A DNA stretch of 64,000 nucleotides from Zhengitettix transpicula (GCA_037074705.1 CM073591.1:3712087-3776086); one strand, 5' to 3'; positions 47,226 to 60,179 are shown, counted from the first letter of the stretch. Made by a program: numbers and translations. The notes: generated by a model not told the origin, from the letters alone.

Positions 47226-47345
47226 TTAGACTAGTTCAAAAGTTGTGTCGTTCTTGCGACCCTTCAGAAACGTCGTGTCTTAATTTTGCCTGTTAATTGG
47301 CTACCTCTTTACCTAATTAGTGTCCATGTAACACAGAACGTTTTG
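47226..47345 (+). repeat. Dispersed repeat, CACCTGACGA family, copy 6
   Basis: AAAAGTTGTGTCGTTCTTGC, CTTCAGAAACGTCGTGTC, GCCTGTTAATTGGCTACC and TACCTAATTAGTGT. It is a direct repeat of copy 5 and an inverted repeat of copy 4 (AGTAGCCAGTTAACAGGC). Confidence 0.65.
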
Positions 47346-49012
47346 TATTTTCAGAACAGAGACCGAGGTAAAGCCTTGAAAAAAATAGCCCTTGGCCAAA
47401 TTATAATATGAATATTTATTTTAAGGCGGAATTTTATCCCCCTCTCCTTCATATAGAACACTTTTCTCGTCTTCTTTCAGTTTTGTATTGCTGTATTACG
47501 AACATGTTGACGTGTGTGTGTGTGTGTGTTCAACTACACTAAGCTTATACCTTTTTGGATTCAAAGTTAATTCCTCGAAGCAGCCAGAACACTCGTAACG
47601 CAAGATAAGGGATGTCTCTCTACGGGTCAACTAAGTCATGTTGAAGTCGTGTGTTTTATAATCAAGCACTTCTTAGCGGAACACTTATTTGTTTCAAACA
47701 ATTAGCTTATAGGTCCATTTGGCAATACACAACTGCCAACTTCATTTGGGAAGATTTCACATTGTGAACATTGACGTGTGCGTGTGCACATGAGGTGCCT
47801 TAAAGTAACAATCGGCGTCTGAAGAATTAAAGTGGCGGAAATTGTTGTCTACACAGACTCGTAAGTCGTCGGCTAGTTATTTAGAAAGTCACATTGAATC
47901 ATTCCCGAAAATGTTTGATTCATATGTTTTACATAAGAGCAACGGGATGTTATACTTGACAAACTGAGAAATTATACGATGAGTGTAATGTTTCCTGTTC
48001 TTTAATTAAATTTAAGCGGCCAAGTAAAAACTGTAATTTCTTACTGTTTCGTTGTTTAATTGAATGTAATGGTTTAATAAAAATAACACTACACTGATTG
48101 TTTCTTTCCCAGGAAACTGCTGTATTTATTTTGTGCTGACGTGTCTGTTACTTCGTGCGTAGGACGAGAGTGAAGCTTCTGATGACTCGCCTGCACAAAT
48201 AACTTAAAGTCTGTTGTCACGTGGCACAATTACCTTAATTAAGATGTTATCACAAAATCAGACAGAGTGACGGCTCACATCCATCCATTCTTGTGTTCTA
48301 ACATTAACGTGGTTACTTAATTTCCATAGGTTTTATGAATTTTCTATCCTGAACTTTGCTTATGATTTTCTGCCGCCATTCAAGCAAAGTCCATTGTTCG
48401 TTTCTTGCTCGAAGAAAAGTGTTTAATTTTCCAGTTACTTATTTTACAACTGGTTATAAAGTATTTTATGTTTTTCTCCCTTTTGAAAGTTATAATGACA
48501 TCTAAAAATGTATTATTGCTTCAGAGAATGTACTTGTATATTGGAGAAGCTTATTCACTTTTTCAATTTACTAAAATCATGAATATGAGTTTACCCTTTT
48601 CTACTTGTGTAAGCTTACAAAAATGTATACAATTGCAATATTTTTGCAGCAGCCGTCTGAGGTTTATTGTGTGAAAACTGAGCAGACGTAGGTTGTGAAA
48701 CGAAGGTGACAGGCCGAGGCTGTGCTTGTGCAGGCGAGAAGTAATCGATTTGGCGTGGAACGGTGCATCGTAATGGCCGAGAGCCGCCTGTTGTTCGCTA
48801 ATAGAATTGCCGACCCATACGTCTAACTGCCTCGTCAGCCATTAGCAGAGCCGAATAATTGAGATAAGTTGCCTTCGCTTCTGGAGCCTGGCATTAATCT
48901 TCACCAACATCATTTCTTTTGTATCGGTTTTCAGTCATTTACCTTGCTGCATCTCAATTATCTGAGATTCTCTCTTATTCAGTCAGTCTTGAAGTTGCTT
49001 GAGCAGATGTGT
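47346..49012. other. No recognised gene
   Basis: Contains the TG run 47512-47530. The segment 48690-48860 is balanced in composition, in contrast to its flanks, but encodes nothing recognisable. Confidence 0.5.
47512..47530. repeat. (TG)n microsatellite
   Basis: About nine TG units, read directly. Confidence 0.9.
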
Positions 49013-49297
49013 TTACGTCCCCACAGCAAACTCCTCTTCCGCTATCGGAAGGGCGTGGGAAAAGTACCCAATGCCCGACCTACCTGATGCAGGTTTTTCT
49101 AGGGTTTTCCCTGCATTTCTTTAGGCGAATGCCTGGTAGGATCCTTAAAATATAGCCCGGGGACCCTTGTTAACCCTTGGCTACCTTCCTCTACCCTTCC
49201 ACATCCCCCCTTTCAAATCCCTTCCTATGCTATTAAAGGGGAGTTGCCCAATGTGGATCACCCTCATGTAGCCTGTTGTCCTTAAAAAAAAATTAAA
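49013..49297 (+). repeat. A-tailed short interspersed repeat, copy 9
   Basis: GTCCCCACAGCAAACTCCTC, CGGAAGGGCGTGGGAAAAGT, CCCGACCTACCTGATGCAGG, AGGCGAATGCCTGGTAGGAT, CTATGCTATTAAAGGGGAGT, CCCTCATGTAGCCTGTTG and AAAAAAAAA. It is the least diverged 3' two-thirds in the window. The 5' part is truncated. Confidence 0.85.
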
Positions 49298-50558
49298 AAA
49301 AGTTTACTTTACCTACGTACGGCTGCTGTCGTAATCTACGCCAGTTGCAGGTATAGCGGACCTATAAATATATTCATTTAACATTCATGTTATCATAAAA
49401 ATATTTTTTACTCATGAACTTAATTAAATGATCTCTGAAAATAGAAAAAAAATGTGTGATTTTTTTGCGGATCATTAAAATTGCGTCCCGGCGCACCACC
49501 GTTTGACTTGCGGTCATCTACCATCACTTCAATACTGTAGTGTCGTAGTTTATTTATTTGAATTGCGTGTACAGTATTTTTGTGCTCTCATCTAACCTGA
49601 TTTTTGTAGAAGCAGTTTGAGTCGGTCCTCGTGTTCTGAGAAATGTGAAGGTGTGAAATTTTGTTTCCTGCTCGGGAAAATGCCGCAGAAGTGCTGTAAG
49701 TTTGCGAGGGGCTTGAAAGGAGAAATGTCAATCCATACGTGACCTTGTCATATTCCAAAATGGATGTGATATGACCATTGAAGAAGATGTCTGGACTTTC
49801 TTTAACGGAATATTTGGGAATGTCCTTTGTGATCATCACCCGAGTGAGTTGCTCGAATATGGCTACTTCCCTCCAATTTCTCAGATACTTCTTTTTTTAT
49901 TATTCTAATTTCTTGGTCTCTCTTCAATTTCTGACACCGTAGTCTCATGACATAAAACTCGTGCAGACTGACAAGTGCCACCGAGTAACCGCTACGATCT
50001 CTTAGTCCTATCCAAAAAGGATTTCATTCTTCATTAATCTATCAGTGATTTAATATTGCCTTATGCAGAGGGGATGCTAATTTCATCAGAACCTGTACCT
50101 TAATATTGAGACGGTCACAAATACATACATAAGAGATTGTCAAGCCACATATGTGTAGGTCAAACCAACGCTCCGTAAAATCTAGGTTAAAAGTACATAA
50201 AAATAATATTCAAAATTATTATGTTTTGTCAAAACATATTTACTTAATGAATCATAAAATAGTTTGGTGCAATGTATTAATTTTGGATGAAGAAACGAAA
50301 CACTTCACATGAGATCAATATAAAAAATCATACTAACAATTTGAACAACATTTACGACACGGTTATAATTTTAACTTCTAAGTTGTAATCCGCACTCAAC
50401 AATGTCACTTAGTTTTAATAATAAGAAATACAGACAAAATAAGTGATGTTATAACATATCATAATTAAAATTGTCTGTATTTGGCTTTCTTATTATTAAT
50501 TTTCATTCAGACGTAAGTATTTTCATTGTAACTTAGTTTTATTGGTTTAAGTTGTGTA
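49298..50558. other. No recognised feature
   Basis: AT-rich, especially 50180-50470. Short frames only. Confidence 0.5.
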
Positions 50559-50745
50559 TTTCGGCCACGGCAGTCTGCAGAGATTCACCTGACTATCAAA
50601 CTCCGTCTACATTTATATTGTTTGTTTTCTTCAACCCTGAAGACGTCGCAAAGATAGCGACGAAACGTAGTTTAATTTTTCATAATTAAAAACATTTTTT
50701 TCTGACTTCAAATTGGCTGTTGTTTATTTATAAATACTTAAGAGC
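50559..50745 (+). repeat. Dispersed repeat with hammerhead-like core, copy B
   Basis: Shares its start (ATTTCGGCCACGGCAGTC) and end (TGACTTCAAATTGGCTGTTG...TTTATAAAT) with 4541-4670. The middle holds CTGAAGA (50637-50643), a six-base stem CGTCGC/GCGACG (50644-50649 with 50657-50662) with a seven-base loop, then AAACGT. Hammerhead-like cores occur in Penelope-like and some other retroelements. Here the exact hammerhead consensus is not met (see findings). Confidence 0.6.
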
Positions 50746-51974
50746 GTCTAATATACTCCCAGTACACTGAAATCATGTAAAACACTAGCCATCAGAGTTA
50801 TACAATACTCGCGATACGATAAGAAGTGAGAAATACTCACAGTACCCGGACTTTGTGCCGTAACACAGAAACAATATCAATCTCATCGACCCCGAAAATA
50901 CCGTTTAGAATTTTTCAAAAAATCGTGCCCCTTCCAGCAGTCGTCTCTTACCCCGACAGACGTGTACGTGTACGTGCACAACATTCGCTTGAAATTGCTC
51001 CACGCATTTACGTTTGCATACGGAACATCCACACATACTTCCAATTTTATTTCAATGATTTCAGAAAATGTATTCATTTTGTTTTGCCTGATATTTGCCA
51101 CATTCATGTAAATCTTTTTTTATTCCGTTTTAATGATAATTTCTTGTTTCACAGTGAAAGAAAATGACTCCAAGTAGTTGAATTGAATCTATTAATTGAA
51201 ATCCTTATCATAATGAAATGAGTTTTATTTTATCGTGCAAGCAGCACGAGGATTCGATAATCCTAATTCCTGGAAGTAGATGGCACGGTTTTTAATTAAC
51301 AAGCCAGTTCGTTCGTCACTTTGCTGCTGGATGCGTGTTAAGCTGGAAAGGCCGGTTTTTTCATCCCATCCTCTTCATAACCGTCCCGACGCTTCTGGCG
51401 TCTGTTTGCATAATTCCAGGCGCACATGTCTGCGCGTATGTGTGTATTTTTGTTATCACTGGGTGTCCCTTTATCTACTGTGCAATTCTCGTGAATGTCA
51501 ACAACGGCCCATCACCTGTTTGACTTTTGTGTGCCTTTCGGCACAAAGGTAACATTTTTTTTCCTCGTTGTTGTTCCTGTAAATCCTATAGAGCGGACCG
51601 ACTGGCAGCATCTGTACGTTAGTCCATCCTTAGTCATTAGTATTTCATTCGTGAGCTTAGTTTAGTAACGCCGAAGGTTACATTCATATTCCGTATTCGC
51701 GCTTCACGAGTTCACTGTAAAATAAAACTCCTTCGACAAGATTTGTGCTCGCCAAACAATAATCACAAAAACTGTTTAATAACAACATCTCCCGACCGTT
51801 TCATTTGCAATAAATGTATTTATAAAATATGTAAACTTAATTTTTACTTAATTTCGCGTATTTAAATTTTAGCTATCTTAGATTTTATTTTAAAAAAACA
51901 CTTAAAGTCCATCGCCTTGCTCTATACCAGGGATAGTTTTATACAATAGTCTCCATCCACATGTTAAGAACAAT
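50746..51974. other. No recognised gene
   Basis: Overlapping frames 51280-51552 and 51335-51523 are alternative readings of one balanced-composition stretch without known motifs. Confidence 0.5.
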
Positions 51975-52497
51975 AATTACTACAAGAGCTTTGGGATTCA
52001 ATGTGCAGCAGTTTCTTGATCGTTCCCCTAATAATTAATTTTAAAAAAAATACAAAAGCGTTGCTAATAAAACCACTTATTTCATAACTTGCTTAGTCTG
52101 TTCTACTCTTTTGTTTGTTTCATGTACGAGGGCCTGTAGTTTGCAGATTCCGCGTCGCTCTGTCTCGTGACGTCACTCGCCCCTCGTCTGTGCTTCCTCC
52201 CAGAGTGCGTGTGCGTGTGTCAAGTTTTGTGTTTATTCTTGTGTCATGTGTAATTCTATAGTTAATTATTTACTAGTACATATTGAATATTTTTATTAGA
52301 ACTGTAAATATTATATTATACCCTTAGTATAGCTGAAGAATTATTATTTTATTGGACAAGGAAATTTGAGTGACCGAATTTTAGTATTTTTATATAAACT
52401 TCCAATTACTTATAATTGTAGCATCCAATTATATTGTAATTTTATGTATTAACGTATCCTATTTCCTCATACGAGAACTAATGGAATAAAATAAATC
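51975..52497 (+). repeat. Dispersed retroelement 3' end, copy B
   Basis: Counterpart of 784-1268 (see that entry for shared blocks). This copy is about 40 bp longer, owing to an extra AT-rich segment around 52280-52350. Its tail ends TAATGGAATAAAATAAATC. It contains a CRE octamer at 52168-52175 that is mutated in copy A. Confidence 0.7.
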
Positions 52498-52519
52498 AAC
52501 TTGTTCAACTTCTTTTTAA

Positions 52520-53176
52520 TGGAATTTTCCTCCAGATTTACCAACCAACGTTGGAATAGAAGGAAAATACGTGGCAATAGCAAGTTGAAGCAGCCTGTTC
52601 GTGTACGTATTTTCAAGGAGGTCCTGTTGAAGCTTCGTCAGCTGTTCTTCAACCTTTCCTTTGCTTCTGTCAATGTAATTCTATGCCTGATCCAACACGA
52701 GACTCTTTCAATCCAGGAATATTATTGCCAAAGAAACGAAATTGAAATTGGTCAAACCTTATTTCATCTGTAGTGAATATGGACAGGTTTCTTTAATATA
52801 ATTGTCCGACCTTTTAAAATCTGCTCAATAATGGCGAGTACTTTTGAATTGCCTACGACGCTTTCGAAATCCGATTCTTGTGAGTCCTCCACATGTCTGG
52901 TAACAACGATCTTGTTCAGAGGCTGAAGGCAGTACCTCAGCACTTGCGTAAATATATTACTTTAATATTTTACCATCATCACTTAGAAGAACTTAACTTA
53001 ACAAGGAACTTAAATAACTCGCTAGATTTGCAAGTATTCATGTAACGCAAATGAGCTTGGCAAAGGTCTGCTGCCTTCTTCTTCATATATAAACGTTCCT
53101 CTAAATGACCGAATTTTATAAAATTGGAAAATTCTTTTCGAAGAACTGGGAACGTAGACACGTATTTTAAATTCAA
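52520..53176 (-). other. Possible decayed coding region, unrecognised
   Basis: On the minus strand three successive blocks read like protein in different frames: 53176-52979 (...FIKFGHLEERLYMKKKAADL...), about 52946-52775 (VLRYCLQPLNKIVVTRHVED..., ...KVLAIIEQILKGRTIILKKP) and about 52675-52520 (KGKVEEQLTKLQQDLLENT...). The blocks are separated by stops or frame shifts. No family is recognised. This could be an old transposon gene, a pseudogene or chance. Confidence 0.2.
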
Positions 53177-56100
53177 TTAGTAACAACATTATAATATATA
53201 TTTATTAAAGCGCTGCAATGTGTTTAGAATTCGGGAAAACTAGAATTATTATAATCCATAGCACAAGTTTGCGTGCTGGAGCTAGATAATTACCACGACC
53301 CGAGGGTGTTTCTAGATGGAAGTCGCTGGGGGAAAATTAGAAAACTGGTTTACCCTCCATCCATTAGCGCCGGAGAAAACAAATTACTTTGACGTAAATA
53401 ACGAAGTTGGTAGGAGGTTACGTTACAGTTGGAGGGCGGCATTTTTTCCCTTCTTCTTGTGGTAAATGTGTACTTTCTGTTTAAAAAATCACGTACCAAT
53501 ATCTAATATAGAAACTTAGAATTTAGAAGAGTAAAATTCCATTAGAAATTCCAGAAGCATATTTAAAGTGAATCCAATATAGATCATTATTGTGATATCT
53601 GACAACATTTCATTTGAAACATGCAGATTAAATTTACTTGTATATTCAATTTCTTTGCAGGTACAACGTCTGTTAATAATAATAAGAAGAAGAAGAAGCA
53701 TGTGTATTAACTGGATCGTACGCCTGTTTAATGCGCGTAACACACAATCACTTGTTCATTTGCGTCACGTAGATGTAATTAACTTGTTTATCACTGATCA
53801 ACAACTCCGATTTAATTCGTTATCCAATTGTATAACTTTCACGGAGACGTACTATACGCTATTTGCCGTTGAATTGGTCAAAGTACCCCTTCAAACATCC
53901 GTTATTCCTTTACTTTGTAGAAATTAGTACTCCCTTTAATTTTTATTCTTCCTATCCTATTATCCCTTTTACATTTCTCAAAATGAAGTACTCACGATAA
54001 TTTTTCTGCCGCTCGAAAATGCACATAATTTAATAATTAAAAGTGGACGTTGAGTGCTGAAGAAGTTACACGTTCCTCGAGCAGAGTGGAAGAAGCTTTC
54101 TCCTGCATATTTGGTTGCGACGTGGAAGTCGTTAAAATCTGTAAATAATGAAGTTGAGCTAAGCGTTGAAGGTCCACGACAGACGGACACTAGATAGCTC
54201 TCAGGAAGGTTTGTCATAGCATACAATAGTAATACAACCCTGCAGGAGCGATCGATGCGATTAGAGCGGCCACTCACCGAACGTCATCATGTTTTATTTG
54301 CTTTCAAGGGCAAGTCAGTCGGCAGAAACATACAAAAGGGATCGAAAATCTTGTAGAGAAAAAATACTCATTGGTCCTCAGTCACTAAGACAACAAACAG
54401 AATTTTAAATAGAAAATTAACTCACATTGTTCTTGAAACTATATAAACATTAATGGCAAAATATTGAGAATAAGATATGTAATAATGGATTTACAAATTC
54501 TTCTTAGACATCATCCTTACGTTAATTAAGGGACATACATTCAATTACAGGAAATAAATATTTAAATTTCAAAGTTTATAGTTGGAGAACGCATCTGTAG
54601 GCTGATTTGAATGATTTAGTTCACTGTGGTTTAATAACATTACAAAAGGAAGGGTGTAGAGGGAAAGCAAGGATACTAAGCGTTATAGGACTGTAGTTGA
54701 AGGATTCCAATAGGAACCTCGCACAGCTCTGTCTATGCTGACGAAACCTTCTCTCCAGGAAGGTTCCACCTGCGAGAGCTACAAAGTGCCTACACAGGCT
54801 TACGACCCGGGGTTTTTATTTTCTTCCAGATGGTGGCCTCTCCCCTTTAACGGCGTAGGAATGGATTGCAAAGTTGTAATGACAGAAGGCGTTGTGCTGA
54901 GGAGAGAACTTCCGAAGGAGTCGTTGGAATTAACAGAAAGAATTCACTGTCGTGAACACCAAAAAATTGATAAGTCGTGACACTAAGAAATTAAACTTTA
55001 ATGATACTGACAAAAAAAACGATTACGGATTATCAGTTTACTTGCGCCAGACGTGAAACATCCACCTGGAAAGAGTAAGAAGGAGAACGCTGACTGACGG
55101 GGTCAGCAGCTTAGTTACAGGAAAATTACGGGTATTATGAAGGTGGTGAAAGACGAGTTGCAAAGTTATTTATATAGTCCAGAGAGACGTAGACCTAGTT
55201 CTGTAAAATACTAAAGTAACTATTAATTTAAGATACGAAGCGAATAAAGTTGTATATGAAAAGAAATAGTTATTGTTCATCAAAGCAAATTCATCAAAAC
55301 AGTCTTTTCACAAAAGACATTACCATCATCATTTTAAATTTCTAGTGGAGCAGCGGGCAGTGAGGCCGTCATCAAGGACGGGAGTCGTTTATTTCTGGTG
55401 ATAGGAAGTGACCGTATATGTATTGCATTGTAAATCGTTCCCAGCAATCGTCTAATTTATTTTCGGGAGACCAGCAAAACCCGAATGAGGTCGGTCGTCA
55501 GCGGGCTCCGTTACCGTTACAGGATTCTCAGCAGCGAAACCAAGAAGCTAGATCAGCCAACCACGTAAAAGCACCTTGTTTTTTAAATGAAACTAAATCG
55601 GCGGTTCGTATTGACTGAAGACGGTTTCCACCCTCAGGATAAGAAACATAACCTCAACGTTCGTTAAATTAATCCGGCTCAGTTGCAGCTCGTGGCGGAG
55701 ACGCGACGCACTTCTTGCAATCGCTTCTCATAAATGCGTAGCAAATATGAAACTGCAATTGCAAGCGAAATGAAAGTAAACAATATCAAATATTCATCGT
55801 ATGCATCGTGTTAGGTGGGACAGACTAAATGCCCGAATCGAAGAACATTTCTCCAGTATCATAATCAGTCCGTAGTCTCTAATTCAAAATATCCATTTGA
55901 TTAGCAAAATGTAAGATTTTAGATGTTAACAGCAGCCAGGGAACTTTTCCAGAATTATATGACTGCTATTAACGTACAAACGATTCTCTTTGGGTATAAG
56001 ATCGTTTTATATTTGCTTTTGAGTTCCTCCCCTCGTCTATGCTGCGCGTCGTCCTTACTTGCGGTTTATGAATAACCTGACGGAAGCAACAAGGACTGCA

Positions 56101-59100
56101 GAAAGTTTGTGTGTCGTTGTCAGTTCTTTGACTATTTATTTATGTAATTACTAACCTTTTACACGGAGGTTTTAATTTAATAATTTCAACAATATGGAAG
56201 GTTGTGAATTTTAATTACTTATTTATTTTCGTATCTACTGTTAAAGGAGATGTTACGTTGTCCTGTTAACACCACGTGGGAGTCTCGTAACCTCTGTCGC
56301 CCTGTTCAAACTTTAAATACCAAAAATGCAATTCTTAAACGATGTTGCATTGTCCCGTGGTTGTGGCTGCATCGATTCGCACAGAACCGTAGCTGGCCTT
56401 TGTACCTTTCTCTTCCAGCTTTTCAGGATCCCAAGTGTCTCATTACCATTTTGATGAAGCGATGGCGTCGTTGGAAGGCCTGCAAGGTCTTTCACCAGCA
56501 ACTCTCAACTCCGACGCTTCATTATTCTTCCCGACGGCAGCAACACGACGGAGGCTCTTTCATTTTCTAGTCATCAGGCGCATAACTGGTCTATTTCGCC
56601 TCGCCCTCTTACTGCATCACAAACATCCCTTACCATTCATGCGCTCCGCGGTTTCTCGGTATTTATTCCTGTCGAAGGGAGATTTTGTCGAAGACTTCTT
56701 CAATTTGTAAGTTTTGAGCTGGCCGCTTTTCTCCACCGTCCAACCTCACTTTTGCCTACTGCCAAGTGCTGAGAATCATCAGTGGACTGAACTTGTATTA
56801 AAATTCTGTAACTGTGTCTCGTAAATTAATTCTTCAGATGACAACATGGACTAAATGAATTTCATTGCGTAAAAATGAGGACTTATGGGAGCCACATCAG
56901 CCACAATGCCCTCTGGAGGTCGAGGCCTGTCACGAGAGTCCTCCTGTTCGTCCTTGCTCGCTTGTGGAGAAAGAGAGCTGTACACATACTGTACGTTGCG
57001 GAGATTGTAGACACTGATTTAGAATTGTCCTGGGCTTCATTCCGTCCGTTCTGTTTAGTGACGTGTCTTTGTAAATAAAAATGAAAATAAGATACTAAAA
57101 TTTACAAATCGCCACAACCTGAGTCCGAACACAAGACGGCATTGTCTTATTATATTGCAAAGATCTGGAGGAGGAAATCGTCATTTTTTCAATTTATTTA
57201 TTCAGTTTATTTAGATCAAATAAATTCAATTTGCCGTGTTGCGATTTTCCCCACATAATTCATAAGAACCCTGAAAAGGAGAGTCGATGTTTTCATTATA
57301 TTGTTGTTGCCATTTTTCATTAATTAAATGATAATGTTGCTTCTTTTACGGGGTCATTAAATCAGTGAACTTAAATTAATTGAATCCTTTTTGTTTACGA
57401 AACCCACCCCTAATAATACACCAAGAAATTTTAAATATTGCGGAATAAATTAGATCAGTCGATTTCAATTCGTAATAACCAGTAGAACTCTGTGAGGGTG
57501 CAATTTAAGGAACCTTTTTATAAAGACGTTGTTGTAATTGCAATGACTCGTCGAATCCTAAGTCTCCGAAACGTAAACATCTAACAACAAAACATTAATC
57601 TATTATGTAAAAATAGTGATCCAAAGAGGGCGCTCGAGCCAATCCTCACGGTAAGTGAGGCCGTGCTACGTGCGTGACGCCATCCAAATGCAATTCAGTG
57701 GCTTGGCACGAAGGTGAACAAGGACAACATGTTGCAGAAAGCGAGGAACAGGGAGATGTCAATTTTGGACTACTTCAGACTGAGTCACGATTTCCTTTCA
57801 TAAGGAAAGGGAGAACAACGTTTCTAAGGCAGCGTGACTGATGAGTCAAGTTCCTCCTTAACATACTCAATAAATGTTTCGTCACACATGTTTTAATTAG
57901 AACAAAGACCTGAGAGAACTTGAGTAGATTGGAAGAAGCTTGGCAGCAGGAGTGCCACAGGAACTATTCTTTGCCACTGGCCTTCTCCGTGCTTCATGCG
58001 GGCCACGTCAATACATTAATTAGATTTTAATATTAATTGCATTCCTGAACGCTCGGTAGCAATACTTAAAATACGTATAATGAAGTAACAAACTATAGAG
58101 TCACATAAACGAAGTATGCAAAAAAAAATTACTTAATCCTAATAAAGATTGAGCCCTTCAGCTCGCTGAGCACTTCACTTGACTGCGATGCTGTCCACAT
58201 TAAGATAAATTCCAGAAAAAGCAATACCCTTATTTAAATGTTATCTAAATTTAAATTTGACTTCACTTAATTTATGAATAGTAACCTTATTATTCTTACA
58301 AATAAATCTCTGTCGTAAGTGGCTAAGCTGTTCCATACTCTGTGGTCTAGCACAGTCCCGAACGCATCTATTTAGGAACGAAAATTTCCCTATATGACTT
58401 GCCTGCGTCTAATCCCTTGTAACCTTCTCTCCCTTGTCAGACACACAATTGTATTAACTATTTATTAACAAAGGCAACGTGATGGCGTACAGCTATTTAC
58501 ATACAGTCTCGTGTCCTCGGCGGCTGGAATCAGGAAGTGTTGCACTTGTTGACGTCTCATCGGTCGATTCATTCCTAGCAACTGTTTTTATTTGTATAGC
58601 TTTAACTTTGTTTCTTGAGTCCAGCTTTCAACTGTCGAACTCGACCAAAATGGGACACAATTGTCGTACGTTGCCGACACGGCACGGTCTAACATAAGTC
58701 GACCTTAAATATGTAAACATTTCACTTCGCTTCACGAATTTTATAAATTTCTCGAGACACAACATGGTTTATCCGGCAAATGCAACACTTGTCGCGTTTT
58801 AATATCTCCTGCTCTGTAGGAAAGTGGCACATAGAAGCAGCATACGAGAGCCTCTGCTCTTCCCTCGCGACGCAACTCACGTTAAAATATTAGAATACTT
58901 TATTGAACTTTATTGCGTTTACACAGAGAGAAAGTATTAATGAATTTAGCAATTTACTGGTGATTAAATCGAAAGTGTGTAGAGGCCATCGAGGCACACT
59001 CAATAGAGTTTTCTTGTTTCTCTGTTCTGAAATGACGCTGAGTCATTATTTCTTCTTTCATTTGTATCATCGTCCTTTGCTTCTCACGTAACTTTTATAA

Positions 59101-59520
59101 TCTGTTCTGAAAATTTCTCTAAAATATAGTCTTAGAAATAATTTTCAGTTTTTAATGCTTTCGTTTCTCCTTAAACAATCGCACAGTAAATTACTTTATC
59201 AGTTGTTTGTGTTTCTCTGATCCGTACTCATTATTGAAGTTTTCTTTGTAGCAGGCTCTTTGTCTTTCCCGTATTTTTTGCGCTTGCTAGAAGGCTCCTT
59301 GATCTTCGTTCCGCAGATCTGTGGCCGATGTTACGATGCTCGACGCCGCACATTTTTCCTGAGGGTTCCGGGAGGGTGAGGGAGCAAAGAAACCGTGCAA
59401 ATGGCTTCATTTGCGGCCACAATGTGTCGCTGGAGGAAGAAGATCGCATTACCAAAGTTCTCTTATCTGCCTCGTACGTCGCGTAGACGAGACACTAAAC
59501 TAAATTACTAAATAGCGTAA
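53177..59520. other. Long stretch without recognised features
   Basis: Frames of 60-111 codons occur (53592-53927, 53978-54277, 54735-54980, 56250-56570, 56435-56710) but overlap each other on different frames or strands, lack motifs and are not bounded by matching splice signals. No copy of the repeat families described here was noticed. Confidence 0.5.
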
Positions 59521-59609
59521 TCCCCTTTCAAATCCCTTCCTATGCTATTAAAGGGGAGTTGCCACCATGTGGATTACCCTCATGTAGCGTGTTACCCTAA
59601 AAAAAAACA
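59521..59609 (+). repeat. A-tailed short interspersed repeat, copy 10 (3' end)
   Basis: CCCCTTTCAAATCCCTTCCT, ATGCTATTAAAGGGGAGTTG, CACCATGTGGATTACCCTCA, TGTAGCGTGTTACCCT and AAAAAAAAA. Only the last 89 bp are present, with very little divergence. Confidence 0.85.
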
Positions 59610-60179
59610 CATAAAACTGCGAAGAAGGAATAACACATCAAAGTGAGTCTTCTAAAAAATCTCAGTTGAGGTCAATATTTTTGCTTTAATGAAATTACAA
59701 TCTATTTATTACATTGGCAATGGGCCTGTAACTGTTTCTGAAAGTGCACAAAACTGCCTAAAGTTGATGAAGGGGAAGTGTTGTGAGGAAGTTTATCCTA
59801 AATCGTCGCAGGCTCTTCTTCTTAAAGTCACGTTCATTTCGCAGTTGTTCCTCCATCTGCAGGAAGCTTTTCCACGCATCCGACTTGTTGAGGTTCCATC
59901 AGTTTTATCGTGTCGTCGTCATAAACTCCAATCATTCAGCTCGTGAAGATTGCGTCCAATATGATTGCAAGTAACAAAGGCTCTCTCATCTATGCACTAC
60001 AACCGTCAATAATTTAGATTTATTATTCATTGTCCTTTGTCGAGGAAGTATGATACGTCATATATAGATGTAGATGTGTCGCTTTCCCGAACTAACACTT
60101 TATTGTGAAGCAAAGTTTCCTCGAGAGTTTATTTATGTGGTGATTCCATTTCAACAGCCCAAGGAAATGCGCAGGCTCT
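59610..60179. other. No recognised feature
   Basis: Overlapping plus-strand frames 59689-59946 and 59783-59974 match nothing known. Confidence 0.5.
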
